Shown: positions 7,382-14,371, counted from the first letter of the stretch. The stretch is DNA of 14,371 nucleotides from JASFEQ01 sp050124735 (GCA_050124735.1 JASFEQ010000067.1:1-14371), one strand, 5' to 3'. Notes: generated from the letters alone by a model not told the origin. Numbers and translations are program-made.

Positions 7382-8728
7382 TTAATCCTCCCGAATTAGA
7401 CGTTTCGCCTTCAGTTCAAAGCGTGGTAACCCCCCTACCTCCACAATCTCCACATCCGGGGTGACCGTAATCCTATACTTGAAGGTCTCATTGAACTTAT
7501 TAACGGCCTCTTCTAATCTCCCTTGGTCAATATCGACCGTATCAGGTTCAATGCGAATCTTGATGCGTTTCCCGCTTCCCATTTTCGGAACCACGATTTG
7601 ATACTCGTTAGAAAATTCTGGCACTTCTCGAATGAGGTTTTCAATGGCCGATGGGAAGATATTGACTCCCGCAAACTGGAACATGTCATCGGAGCGACCC
7701 AAGATGCCTCCATCGAGACGCAAAAAGGTTCGACCGCAATCACAGGTCTCTTTATTAAAACGGACCAGATCTTTCATACGATACCGCAACAGGGGCACGC
7801 TTTCTGTACAGAGATTGGAAAGGACCAACTCCCCCACTTCTCCATCTGGTACCGGCTTCAGCGTGTCCGGGTCCAGGCACTCTGGATAGAACATGGTTTC
7901 GATCACGTGGGTTCCTTTCTGGGCTAGGCACTCGAAGCCAAAATTGGAGATCTCTGTGGAACCAATGTCGTCATAACATTTTGCGCCCCACAGCTCTTCA
8001 ATGGCCTTTTTCGTGGAAGGCACGTTGGCCCCAGGTTCCCCTGCCGCCACCACTACGCGGACTGAAGAATCTGCTAAGGAAACACCCATCTCCTTTGCAG
8101 CTTCACCGAGATAAAGAAGATATGTGGGCGTGCCGCAGACCACAGTGGCGCCCCAATCAAAGACATTCCTTACCCGGTCTTTCGAAGACTGGGCACCCCC
8201 TGGGACGATCATCACCCCCTCTTGCTCCAGGGCCGCTTGAAAACCCCACCAGGCGATGTAGAGGCTATAGCCAAAGGGGACAAAGAGGATATCTGATGTC
8301 TTTACTCCATAGCCATACATGAAGTGCATGAATTGCTCATAGAAGTGTTTGTACCAGTCTGTCTTGTTCAGGAGAACTTTTACCGGGATACCTGTGGTTC
8401 CCGTGGTCTGAAATACACGTACGCCTTGTTCAGGGGGGATACAGGGGAAATCACCCCAAGGAGGTTTCTTGGACTGACTCTCTCGAAGCTCTTCCTTGAC
8501 TGTAAATGGAACATTTTGAATGTCATCCAGAGATAGAATGTCTGAGGGCTTTATACCTGCTTCATCATACTTTCTTCGAAACATGGGGCTCCGCTCGTAG
8601 ACATACTGCATGCGTTCCCTAAATCGCTCGAGTTGGAGGGCCTCCAATTTCTCCCTTGGAAGGGTCTCCATCTCCTTGTTCCAGTATGTCACCTTTTCCA
8701 TAGCCTCACTAAGCTCCTTGCCAAGCAA
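7382..8728 (-). CDS. Phenylacetate-CoA ligase (PaaK) family aryl-CoA ligase
   Basis: This 448-residue AMP-forming ligase joins an aromatic acid to CoA in the cytoplasm. PaaK-family marks are the N-terminal YWNKEMETLPRE region (15-26), P-loop TTGTTGIP (108-115), AAGEPGANVPSTK (228-240), YDDIGSTEISNFGFEC (252-267), RYRMKDLV (315-322), CDCGRT (329-334) and LPRFELKAKR (434-443), whose Lys440 matches the adenylation lysine. The length is typical (about 430-450). The start is TTG at 8728, supported by AGGAGG six bases upstream; an internal ATG at codon 10 is less well placed. It follows the reductase Mo subunit by 193 bp. The acid could be phenylacetate, 4-hydroxybenzoate or another arylcarboxylate; the sequence does not decide this. 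Confidence 0.9.
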   Translation of the reverse strand: MLGKELSEAMEKVTYWNKEMETLPREKLEALQLERFRERMQYVYERSPMFRRKYDEAGIKPSDILSLDDIQNVPFTVKEELRESQSKKPPWGDFPCIPPEQGVRVFQTTGTTGIPVKVLLNKTDWYKHFYEQFMHFMYGYGVKTSDILFVPFGYSLYIAWWGFQAALEQEGVMIVPGGAQSSKDRVRNVFDWGATVVCGTPTYLLYLGEAAKEMGVSLADSSVRVVVAAGEPGANVPSTKKAIEELWGAKCYDDIGSTEISNFGFECLAQKGTHVIETMFYPECLDPDTLKPVPDGEVGELVLSNLCTESVPLLRYRMKDLVRFNKETCDCGRTFLRLDGGILGRSDDMFQFAGVNIFPSAIENLIREVPEFSNEYQIVVPKMGSGKRIKIRIEPDTVDIDQGRLEEAVNKFNETFKYRITVTPDVEIVEVGGLPRFELKAKRLIRED

Positions 8729-8777
8729 GCCTGCCCTCCTGTCAATCGTAGTGAGACGGAGGGTCCTGCATCAAATT

Positions 8778-8863
8778 GGAATAACGAATAATGAATAAGA
8801 AATTTCGAATTTCGAAACTCCCCCTTCTTACTTCCCTGTTCGGTGTTCAGTATTCGTTACTCC
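8778..8863. repeat. 86-bp element with 13-bp terminal inverted repeats
   Basis: ggaataacgaata (8778-8790) and tattcgttactcc (8851-8863) are inverted copies of each other with one mismatch. Inside is a further palindrome, tttcgaa-t-ttcgaaa (8803-8817), and repeated gaataa words. The element is too short to code for anything and sits in the spacer between the reductase and the PaaK-like gene. It looks like a miniature interspersed repeat or a structured RNA spacer. A separate hairpin, tgttct/agaaca (8871-8889), follows without a T-run, so it is not a convincing terminator. Confidence 0.7.
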
Positions 8864-8921
8864 GAGAGCATGTTCTAACAGAAAGAACACGGATCCTATC
8901 ACCAGGAATCATTAGAAAGAT

Positions 8922-11276
8922 TTACTTGATCTTCCCCAAACCCCTTAGGATCTTTTCCGGGGTGAAGGGTGTGGAATGCAGCCTTACCCCTGTTGCATCA
9001 TAGATGGCATTGGCAATAGCCGCGAGTATGCCTGAGACATATCCCTCACCCACCTCCTTGGTCCGATAGGCCGCATCCTTCTTATAGGTTTCAGTGATCA
9101 CATCGATGTGTTCTGAACCGGCCACCTCATGGATGGTGGGCATGCGGTATTCCAGCCAGTTGGGGTTAAGGGTCTGACCCTCCTTCATCACCACCTCTTC
9201 CAAAAAGGCGTGACCCAAGGCCATAGATACCTGACCATCAATCTGCCCTTCCACCATCATAGGGTTGATGGGAAAGCCGCAGTCATGGGCGGTTACCGCG
9301 TTCACCAGCCGTGCCTGGCCAGTTTCAATATCCACTTCCACCTCCGCCACTTGTGCGTCGGCGGCATAATTCTCAGTCCAGCGACCCTTAGCGGTGGCCA
9401 GACTGGGATGGAACGGTTCGTCCCGCATGGTACGCCAGTGGCCCTCGCCTATGATGGGGTCTCCACGGTGTTTCTGGATACTGCTGAATATGAGTTGCTG
9501 ATAAGTGACCCGGCGCTTGGGAGAGCCCGCCACATAGACACTCTTGTTTTCCAGAACCAGGTCTTCTACGTTCGCCTCCATTTCCTCTGCTGCCATATCC
9601 AACAACTTCTTGCGCACTTCCGTTGCCGCCACACGGGTTGCATTGCCTGTCACATAGGCGTTGCCGCTAATCCAAGATCCGATGTCAATGGGAGTCGTTT
9701 CCGTATCAGCGGCAATGACCTGAATTTCCTCCACAGGAATCTTGAGCTCCTCAGCCACGATCTGACACAAAATGGTCTCCGCCCCTTGGCCGATGTCCAA
9801 GGAGCCTGTGAGGAGAGTGGCTGTGCCATCATCGTTCAGTTTCACCACGGTGGACGAAGTGTTTGGGTAGATAAGGGTCCCGCCCATGTATGCGCTTACG
9901 CCAATGCCAATGCCGCGGTGGATAGGGCCATCACCGGGCGGGGCCTTCCGGCCCTGACCATATTTTTCTAGAAACTGGGTATGCTCAGCCGCTTGTTGAA
10001 TGCACTCTTGGAGACCAAAATTGTGCACGTTATCCCCATTGGGCAACTGCTCTCCTGTTTTGCGGGCATTCTTGAGTCGAATCTCAATGGGATCCAGGCC
10101 CAGTTCTTCTGCGATCGCGTCCATTTGGGATTCTATGGCAAAACGGACCTGTGGGGCACCATGACCGCGCTGCGGGCCGCGAATGGGGTTGTTTGTATAG
10201 ACGGCATACCCCTCGTATTTCAAATGGGGAATCCGATAGGGAATCATGCTGAAGCCCCACGACAGGAATATGATCACGACGCCACTACCTCGATAGCCCC
10301 CGCAATTATTGATGACTCGGAACTGCTGAGCGAGCAAGGTGCCGTCTTTCTTGACGCCAGTTTTGAGTTCCACGATCAGGGGTTGGCCATGGCGATAGGC
10401 GCTAAAGATCTCTTCGCGCGAAGCCTCTATTTTGACAGGACGACCTGTCTTCATGGAGAGCAATGCGGCACAGAACTCATGGGAGAACAGATCCACTTTT
10501 CCACCGAATGCCCCTCCCACGTAGGCCTTCTGCACGCGCACAGAAGAGTAAGGCAGGTCAAGGGTCCTGGCCAACTTGGCCCGTTTAATGAAAGGGCCCA
10601 TTGAGGAAGTCCAGACATTGAGCTTGCCTCCCGGTTCATAGCTGGCCACGGTGATCTGTGGCTCCAAATATCCGTGGGTTCTCAGATGGCTTTCGAATCG
10701 GTCCTCCCGTACATAGTCAGCTTCGGCAAAGCCCGCTTCAATATCTCCCCATGCCGTTTGCGTCCTGCCCCCAATATTAGCCAGGGGCTCCGTTACCTTT
10801 GGATGTGTAGGGTGAATTTCAGGAGCACCCAACTGCATCGCCTCTTCAGGATCAAAGACAGCGGGCAACGGCTCGTAATCTACCCGGATAAGGTTTAGCG
10901 CCTCTTCAGCCACATATGGATCTGTGGCTGCGACCGCTGCCACCTCTTCGCCCACAAATCGTACGCGATCTGTTGCCAGGGGATCTTGATCAGGGGGATA
11001 TCTTGGGGTTTCCACAAACCCGTGCTTTACACCGGCCGTATCCTTAGCTGTGATAACCGCTTTCACCCCTTCCAGTTCTTCGGCACGCGATGTATCGATG
11101 TTAAGGATTTTAGCATGGGGATGGGGGCTGCGCAGAATACGGCCCACCAGCATCCCAGGGAGCTTGATATCTACGGTATATGTGGCGCGTCCCGTCACCT
11201 TGTCCGGCCCGTCTCTGCGGGGTATGCGCCGACCCACATAATCCAAATTTTGTGTCTCAGTGCTTTTAGAATTCAT
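8922..11276 (-). CDS. hcrA: Molybdopterin-binding catalytic subunit, 4-hydroxybenzoyl-CoA reductase alpha-like
   Basis: This 784-residue large subunit of a xanthine dehydrogenase-family enzyme carries the molybdenum-molybdopterin cytosine dinucleotide site. The N-terminal a/b hammerhead domain covers about residues 1-145. The Mo-binding part has YVGGAFGGK (252-260), RGPQRGHGAP (366-375), GSLDIGQGAE (491-500) and EVGEG (741-745), whose Glu744 matches the family's active-site glutamate. It lacks the AYRCSFR loop of CO dehydrogenase. The length is close to HcrA of Thauera (about 770). The ATG at 11276 has AGGA (11282-11285). The neighbouring FAD subunit with four extra cysteines supports a dehydroxylating aryl-CoA reductase rather than a purine or aldehyde oxidase. 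The substrate is probably a 4-hydroxybenzoyl-CoA-like thioester; related hydroxyaryl-CoAs are possible. Confidence 0.85.
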   Translation of the reverse strand: MNSKSTETQNLDYVGRRIPRRDGPDKVTGRATYTVDIKLPGMLVGRILRSPHPHAKILNIDTSRAEELEGVKAVITAKDTAGVKHGFVETPRYPPDQDPLATDRVRFVGEEVAAVAATDPYVAEEALNLIRVDYEPLPAVFDPEEAMQLGAPEIHPTHPKVTEPLANIGGRTQTAWGDIEAGFAEADYVREDRFESHLRTHGYLEPQITVASYEPGGKLNVWTSSMGPFIKRAKLARTLDLPYSSVRVQKAYVGGAFGGKVDLFSHEFCAALLSMKTGRPVKIEASREEIFSAYRHGQPLIVELKTGVKKDGTLLAQQFRVINNCGGYRGSGVVIIFLSWGFSMIPYRIPHLKYEGYAVYTNNPIRGPQRGHGAPQVRFAIESQMDAIAEELGLDPIEIRLKNARKTGEQLPNGDNVHNFGLQECIQQAAEHTQFLEKYGQGRKAPPGDGPIHRGIGIGVSAYMGGTLIYPNTSSTVVKLNDDGTATLLTGSLDIGQGAETILCQIVAEELKIPVEEIQVIAADTETTPIDIGSWISGNAYVTGNATRVAATEVRKKLLDMAAEEMEANVEDLVLENKSVYVAGSPKRRVTYQQLIFSSIQKHRGDPIIGEGHWRTMRDEPFHPSLATAKGRWTENYAADAQVAEVEVDIETGQARLVNAVTAHDCGFPINPMMVEGQIDGQVSMALGHAFLEEVVMKEGQTLNPNWLEYRMPTIHEVAGSEHIDVITETYKKDAAYRTKEVGEGYVSGILAAIANAIYDATGVRLHSTPFTPEKILRGLGKIK

Positions 11277-11321
11277 GTGATTCCTAGCTCTCTTCTGACT
11301 ATCGATTTACGCCGTTTAAAA

Positions 11322-11412
11322 TGGAGTACTGGAGTACTGGGTAGGAAAAGCGGAAAAGTCATCTGTTATTCAAAATCCATTACTCCAGTGCTCCGTTACT
11401 CCATTACTCCAG
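11322..11412. repeat. Inverted-repeat element overlapping the 3' end of hcrC
   Basis: tggagtactggagtactgg (11322-11340) is inverted against ccattactccagtgctccg (11377-11395) with 16 of 19 positions matching. The right side extends into ttactccattactccag (11396-11412). Each side also contains tandem 8-mers (ggagtact twice; ttactcca twice). The element fills most of the 119-bp spacer between the 2Fe-2S and Mo subunit genes and runs into the coding end of the former. It shares the word cgttactcc with the element at 8778-8863, so the two may be related. Confidence 0.65.
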
Positions 11413-11875
11413 ATTTTTTCTTTGCAGCCTCGTTCACCGCATCGAGGATCTTATTGTAACCGGTACAGCGGCAAAGGTGGCCTTCCAAAGCCTTCCGAAT
11501 CTGCTCTCCCGTGGGACTGGGATTCTCATTCAACAGTGCAGTGGTTGATAGGACCATTCCGGGCGTGCAGAATCCGCACTGAACCGCACCATGTTTCAGA
11601 AAACTCCGTTGAACAGGAGTCAGTTCCTCGCCTTCAGACAAACCTTCTATGGTTAGGATATGTTGATTCTGGTAGTCTACGGCCAAGGCCAGACAGGAGA
11701 GAATGGGTTTCCCTTCCACCAAAACCGTGCACGAACCGCACTCACCGGTTCCGCAGGCCTCCTTGGTGCCCGTTAGGCTCAGATGGTCCCGCAATGCCTC
11801 AAGCAATGTGGTCTGAGGTTCTACAGCAACCTCATGGGTTTCGTCGTTAACAAGAAGCTCAATAAGTCGTTTCAA
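11396..11875 (-). CDS. hcrC: (2Fe-2S) subunit, 4-hydroxybenzoyl-CoA reductase gamma-like
   Basis: This 159-residue iron-sulfur subunit relays electrons between the FAD and Mo subunits. The [2Fe-2S] ligands are C41, C46, C49, C61 (CGTGECGSC) and C100, C103, C135, C137 (CGFCTPGM, CRCTGY). The start is TTG at 11875: it is preceded by GGGAGGAGA five bases away and gives the normal N-terminus KRLIELLVND, and no in-frame ATG fits. It lies 36 bp after hcrB. The last residues, SGVME, and the stop are encoded by the repeat element at 11322-11412, so the C-terminus appears to have been reset by that element. It is a paralog of the truncated protein at 1-474. Confidence 0.88.
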   Translation of the reverse strand: MKRLIELLVNDETHEVAVEPQTTLLEALRDHLSLTGTKEACGTGECGSCTVLVEGKPILSCLALAVDYQNQHILTIEGLSEGEELTPVQRSFLKHGAVQCGFCTPGMVLSTTALLNENPSPTGEQIRKALEGHLCRCTGYNKILDAVNEAAKKKSGVME

Positions 11876-11890
11876 CGATCTCCTCCCAAT
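11876..11890 (-). promoter_or_regulatory. Shine-Dalgarno that selects the TTG start of hcrC
   Basis: GGGAGGAGA on the minus strand sits just before TTG 11873-11875. Its strength supports the non-ATG start and implies separate initiation within the reductase operon. Confidence 0.65.
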
Positions 11891-11911
11891 AGAAATTGAT
11901 GATTTTCTGTC

Positions 11912-12901
11912 CTACCTCATACCTCCGGCTGCTTTGGTAAGGGTCCGATAAGCCTGGACTTCCAGACATTCCCGGAGAAAAGAGGCCGAGTAGCCATGAT
12001 GCATGACCGGGCGTACTTCCGTTGCCACCTTTCTTGCCGCCTTCCTGAGCAGATCGTCGGACGGCTTCTCTCCAATCAGAGCCGTTTCCGCCTTCACTGC
12101 TCGAACAGGCTTTGCCGAGACAGAGCCCACCGCAATACGGGCCTTGCCGCAAGTTCTCCCGTCATCTGCACCATCCAAAAGCACGGCTACGGTGACACCG
12201 CCAAATTCCATACCGCCTCGTAAACTGAACTTGGTAAACCCTGAACCTCGGTTGGGAGCGGAGTTTGGAATGGTCACCCTGCTCACCAATTCTCCCTCTG
12301 AAAGGGCGATGGGCGATAGGGGATCTCCCGTGTAGAGGTCCATCACGGCAAGTTGCCGACTGTTGCTGTGCGACTGGATCTCTACTTCGGCCTCAAGGCA
12401 AATAAGGGCAGGAACTGTGTCTGCCATGAAGACCGCCTGACACTTTCTGCCTTTTGGGAGGAGGTAGCAGCGATCACCGTCGCGCTTGAAGCATGGTTCA
12501 ACATATTGGTACGTGTGGCTTTGGTTGTAGTAGGTACAACGGGTCTCCAGACAGAGGTTGCCGCCGAGTGTCGCCATATGACGGATCTGATTGGAGGCTA
12601 CGCTCAGGGCCGCTTCGGTCAACAAAGGGGCCCTCTCCAAAATCTCTGGGGAACCCACCACGTCCGCCAAAGTCATGAAGGCATCCAGCTGTAACTCGCC
12701 CTCCCCCACTGTAGCTGGAGATTCCACGGGCAATCCTTTTAGGCTGATGACCACTTGGGGGCGCAGCAAGCCGTACTTCATGCGAGGGTACAGGTCGGTG
12801 CCGCCTGCCGCGATCCGGGCTCGAGAGCCATATTCCTTGAGGATTTCTATGGCCTCTTTCAATGTTGCAGGGCGCTGGTGTTCAAATTTGGGAAGGTGCA
12901 T
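11912..12901 (-). CDS. hcrB: FAD-binding subunit with [4Fe-4S] insertion, 4-hydroxybenzoyl-CoA reductase beta-like
   Basis: This 329-residue subunit of the CO dehydrogenase/xanthine dehydrogenase FAD-binding family has flavin motifs AAGGTDLYP (31-39) and TLGGNLC (111-117). Directly after these is an insertion with C122, C137, C145 and C154 (RCTYYNQ, EPCFK, DRCYLLPKG, RKCQAVF). As I recall it, the [4Fe-4S] cluster of Thauera 4-hydroxybenzoyl-CoA reductase beta uses C122, C138, C146 and C155, which is the same pattern and spacing within one residue. That cluster lets the enzyme take low-potential electrons from ferredoxin inward to the Mo site. The length also fits HcrB. The ATG at 12901 has a weak AGGT. 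The gene is first of the three reductase genes and follows a good promoter candidate. Confidence 0.9.
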   Translation of the reverse strand: MHLPKFEHQRPATLKEAIEILKEYGSRARIAAGGTDLYPRMKYGLLRPQVVISLKGLPVESPATVGEGELQLDAFMTLADVVGSPEILERAPLLTEAALSVASNQIRHMATLGGNLCLETRCTYYNQSHTYQYVEPCFKRDGDRCYLLPKGRKCQAVFMADTVPALICLEAEVEIQSHSNSRQLAVMDLYTGDPLSPIALSEGELVSRVTIPNSAPNRGSGFTKFSLRGGMEFGGVTVAVLLDGADDGRTCGKARIAVGSVSAKPVRAVKAETALIGEKPSDDLLRKAARKVATEVRPVMHHGYSASFLRECLEVQAYRTLTKAAGGMR

Positions 12902-12992
12902 ATTTTACCTAATGCGGGGGTTTGTTAAAAGCAACGGGAGCAGGAGACTTATGCCCCCAGAGGAACGCCCAAACGGGTTGAGTCCGATATTT

Positions 12993-13017
12993 ATTATATC
13001 ACTATGACACTTGTCAA
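12993..13017 (-). promoter_or_regulatory. Extended -10 promoter candidate ahead of the reductase genes
   Basis: On the minus strand, TGATATAAT gives a perfect TATAAT -10 (12993-12998) with the TGn extension (12999-13001). A consensus TTGACA (13012-13017) lies upstream but only 13 bp from TATAAT, so it is either not used with this -10 or pairs with ATAAAT one helical step downstream (17 bp). TGACA-AG-TGTCA (13005-13016) forms a small palindrome over the -35 area and could be an operator. The leader to the hcrB ATG would be about 85 nt. Confidence 0.55.
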
Positions 13018-13066
13018 TGTTCATTTTACATCTAAAGTCTGGTCTCCTATGCCGGTCGCTCTCCAA

Positions 13067-13309
13067 TCAGCCCCCGCCTATGGGGGGCAGGATAGAAAGC
13101 GCATCGCCTTCACTCAGAACGCTCTCTTTGTTGGCATGATGGCCGTTGACAAGGAGAATCAGATCCCCTCTCCCCGCGAGATTGAGCATTTCCAGAACGT
13201 GACCCACGGTCGCTTCCTCTCTTACAGCCCATTTGTCTCCGTCCAAACGCTTGTCTGAGGGTCGCACATCATGGCGTAGCGATGAGAAGACTTTTATTTC
13301 TATGATCAT
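13067..13309 (-). CDS. MoaD/ThiS-family sulfur carrier protein
   Basis: This 80-residue beta-grasp protein ends in LPPIGGG. MoaD and ThiS carry sulfur as a thiocarboxylate on a C-terminal Gly-Gly, and MoaD gives it to molybdopterin synthase. The start IEIKVFSSLRHDV and the middle LLVNGHHANKESVLSEGDAL (71-LSILPPIGGG end) follow the family plan, and length is typical. The tail has three glycines and not two. No MoaE, MoeB or ThiF partner is seen in the window. Its place just ahead of a molybdoenzyme operon suggests cofactor supply, but tungsten-enzyme or other sulfur-transfer roles are possible. It lies 56 bp after the methyltransferase gene and 165 bp before hcrB. Confidence 0.82.
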   Translation of the reverse strand: MIIEIKVFSSLRHDVRPSDKRLDGDKWAVREEATVGHVLEMLNLAGRGDLILLVNGHHANKESVLSEGDALSILPPIGGG

Positions 13310-13365
13310 AACGTCTGGCCTTTTAATTTTATGGGGTTTTTAGCCCTCTTTTATCCAAGTTTTCC

Positions 13366-14371
13366 TTATTCATACCAGCCGAAGTCATTGATCGCCTTTC
13401 TCATGGCCCAGACATTGGAAGGCGGGGCCAGAGGTGGGAGTTCACACCCCGATCCAAGGATGAATCCTCGAGGGGCAAATTTTGCCTTCTCAATGCATTC
13501 CTTGGATAGTTGATAAACCTCATCCGGCGTCCCAGTCAGAAGAACCCTTGGCTCCACGTTTCCGACTATAACACATGCATCCCCCAGGTACTCTATGCCT
13601 GTGGTGAGATCTACCTCGTGTCCGAAGCCCACAATGCCCGGATCCCCAAATGGCACTTCCACATAATAGGGTAGATTTTGGTTTTGGTCCCCGCAAATAT
13701 GGGTGTAAATATGACTCACCCCCATGTCCAGGACCTTCCCATGAAGCTCTTTCAAATAGGGAAGGGAGAATTCTCTAAATTGTTTTGGCGAAATGACCTG
13801 GTTCGACGAGGTGGGTGTTGAAGTACGGAACTCGATATTTTCAGCGCCAAATATATCAACCCAATATTTGGAGAGGCGCAACCCGTAGTCAGTCGCCAGA
13901 CGGATGAGCCCGTGTGCCAGTTCTGGCTTTTTGAGTATCCACCTTGCCAGTCTCTCGATACCACACATACTGGCTGCATACAGAAATGGGGATCCGATGC
14001 CAATCGTCCTAACCAACCCTGCCTTTTCTTGCAGCCGAGAAAACGCCATATTTAACGGATTCATCCCCGCCTTTTTTACATCAGGAAGTTCTAGATTCCT
14101 TATGTCCTCTTCTGATTCTACAGGATAACGGACAACTTTGGGGGTTTGATCGAACTCACCAGAAGGCATCTTAACCTCGCCGCCGAAGTCCCATGCAGCA
14201 GAAGAGGCAAATCCAAACTTGGGGCCCTCATCTTGGCCGTACATTTGTGCGACCCAAACTTGCGCCTTAAAACTCTTCTCCGGATCCATGTAGAAATCCC
14301 CAAGTGTTATGCCTGCGTTGTTGGCGCAAAATCCGCGCGCAAAGAGAAAAAGGCCCACATGATCAACGGAT
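13366..14371 (-). CDS. UroD/MtaA-family methyltransferase (corrinoid-type), N-terminus outside the window
   Basis: This is a uroporphyrinogen decarboxylase-fold protein of the MtaA/CmuA type; such enzymes move methyl groups between a corrinoid protein and a thiol or folate carrier. The zinc-site pattern His-X-Cys...Cys is present: H220 and C222 in THICGDQ and C305 in GSGCELPP (numbered from the GTG at 14358). True UroD enzymes do not need this site, so decarboxylation of uroporphyrinogen is unlikely. The frame stays open past that GTG to the window edge, reading SVDHV before GLFLFARGF. This resembles the DRVP start region of the family, so the gene begins outside. The substrate is unknown; a role in demethylating methoxylated aromatics fits the neighbours but no corrinoid protein is in view. 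Confidence 0.85.
   Translation of the reverse strand, partial: SVDHVGLFLFARGFCANNAGITLGDFYMDPEKSFKAQVWVAQMYGQDEGPKFGFASSAAWDFGGEVKMPSGEFDQTPKVVRYPVESEEDIRNLELPDVKKAGMNPLNMAFSRLQEKAGLVRTIGIGSPFLYAASMCGIERLARWILKKPELAHGLIRLATDYGLRLSKYWVDIFGAENIEFRTSTPTSSNQVISPKQFREFSLPYLKELHGKVLDMGVSHIYTHICGDQNQNLPYYVEVPFGDPGIVGFGHEVDLTTGIEYLGDACVIVGNVEPRVLLTGTPDEVYQLSKECIEKAKFAPRGFILGSGCELPPLAPPSNVWAMRKAINDFGWYE

Noticed and set aside
8864..8921. Rho-independent terminator after hcrA
   Set aside because: The tgttct/agaaca hairpin at 8871-8889 has a short A/T-rich stem and no following T-run on the transcribed strand.
9129..10604. Two long + strand open frames (280 and 207 codons) opposite hcrA
   Set aside because: They are antisense to a well-supported gene with full domain motifs, show no family features themselves, and are expected from codon bias.
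8922..12901. Aerobic CO dehydrogenase (CoxMSL)
   Set aside because: The Mo subunit lacks the AYRCSFR active-site loop and the FAD subunit has the extra [4Fe-4S] cysteines.
14356..14358. GTG as the start of the UroD-like protein
   Set aside because: The frame is open to the window edge and the upstream residues fit the family; the real start is outside.

Overview
The window reads as part of an anaerobic aromatic-acid catabolism region. It probably comes from a strict or facultative anaerobe, most likely a Desulfobacterota (former deltaproteobacterial) lineage. That placement is inference from gene content: a 4-hydroxybenzoyl-CoA reductase-type enzyme, CoA ligases, a Liv-type importer, a UroD-like methyltransferase, and several kinds of palindromic intergenic repeat. 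No rRNA, tRNA, CRISPR array, transposase or phage gene is visible.

Layout. A partial (2Fe-2S) subunit gene (1-474, + strand) enters from the left edge. It converges on a long block that is entirely on the minus strand. In transcription order, right to left, the block holds: a UroD/MtaA-like methyltransferase cut by the right edge (13366-14371); a MoaD/ThiS-like sulfur carrier (13067-13309); a three-subunit molybdenum hydroxylase, FAD/4Fe-4S subunit (11912-12901), 2Fe-2S subunit (11396-11875) and Mo subunit (8922-11276); a phenylacetate-CoA ligase family enzyme (7382-8728); a complete Liv-type ABC importer in the order binding protein, LivH, LivM, LivG, LivF (7077 down to 2577); and an EntE-like aryl-acid adenylating ligase (534-2183).

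How the genes may work together (inference). The importer would bring in an aromatic acid. One or both ligases would make the CoA thioester. The reductase would remove a ring hydroxyl using low-potential electrons. The MoaD-like protein could serve sulfur transfer for molybdopterin. The methyltransferase could take methyl groups from a methoxylated precursor, but no corrinoid protein is in view. The best residue-level evidence is in the FAD subunit, which has the four-cysteine insertion expected for the extra [4Fe-4S] cluster of 4-hydroxybenzoyl-CoA reductase. This separates it from ordinary xanthine or CO dehydrogenases.

Non-coding structure. Three intergenic spacers carry inverted-repeat elements (about 2207-2455, 8778-8863 and 11322-11412); the last one supplies the final codons of the 2Fe-2S subunit gene. 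A strong extended -10 promoter candidate lies before the reductase genes (12993-13017). A weaker promoter candidate precedes the EntE-like ligase. I found no convincing rho-independent terminator.
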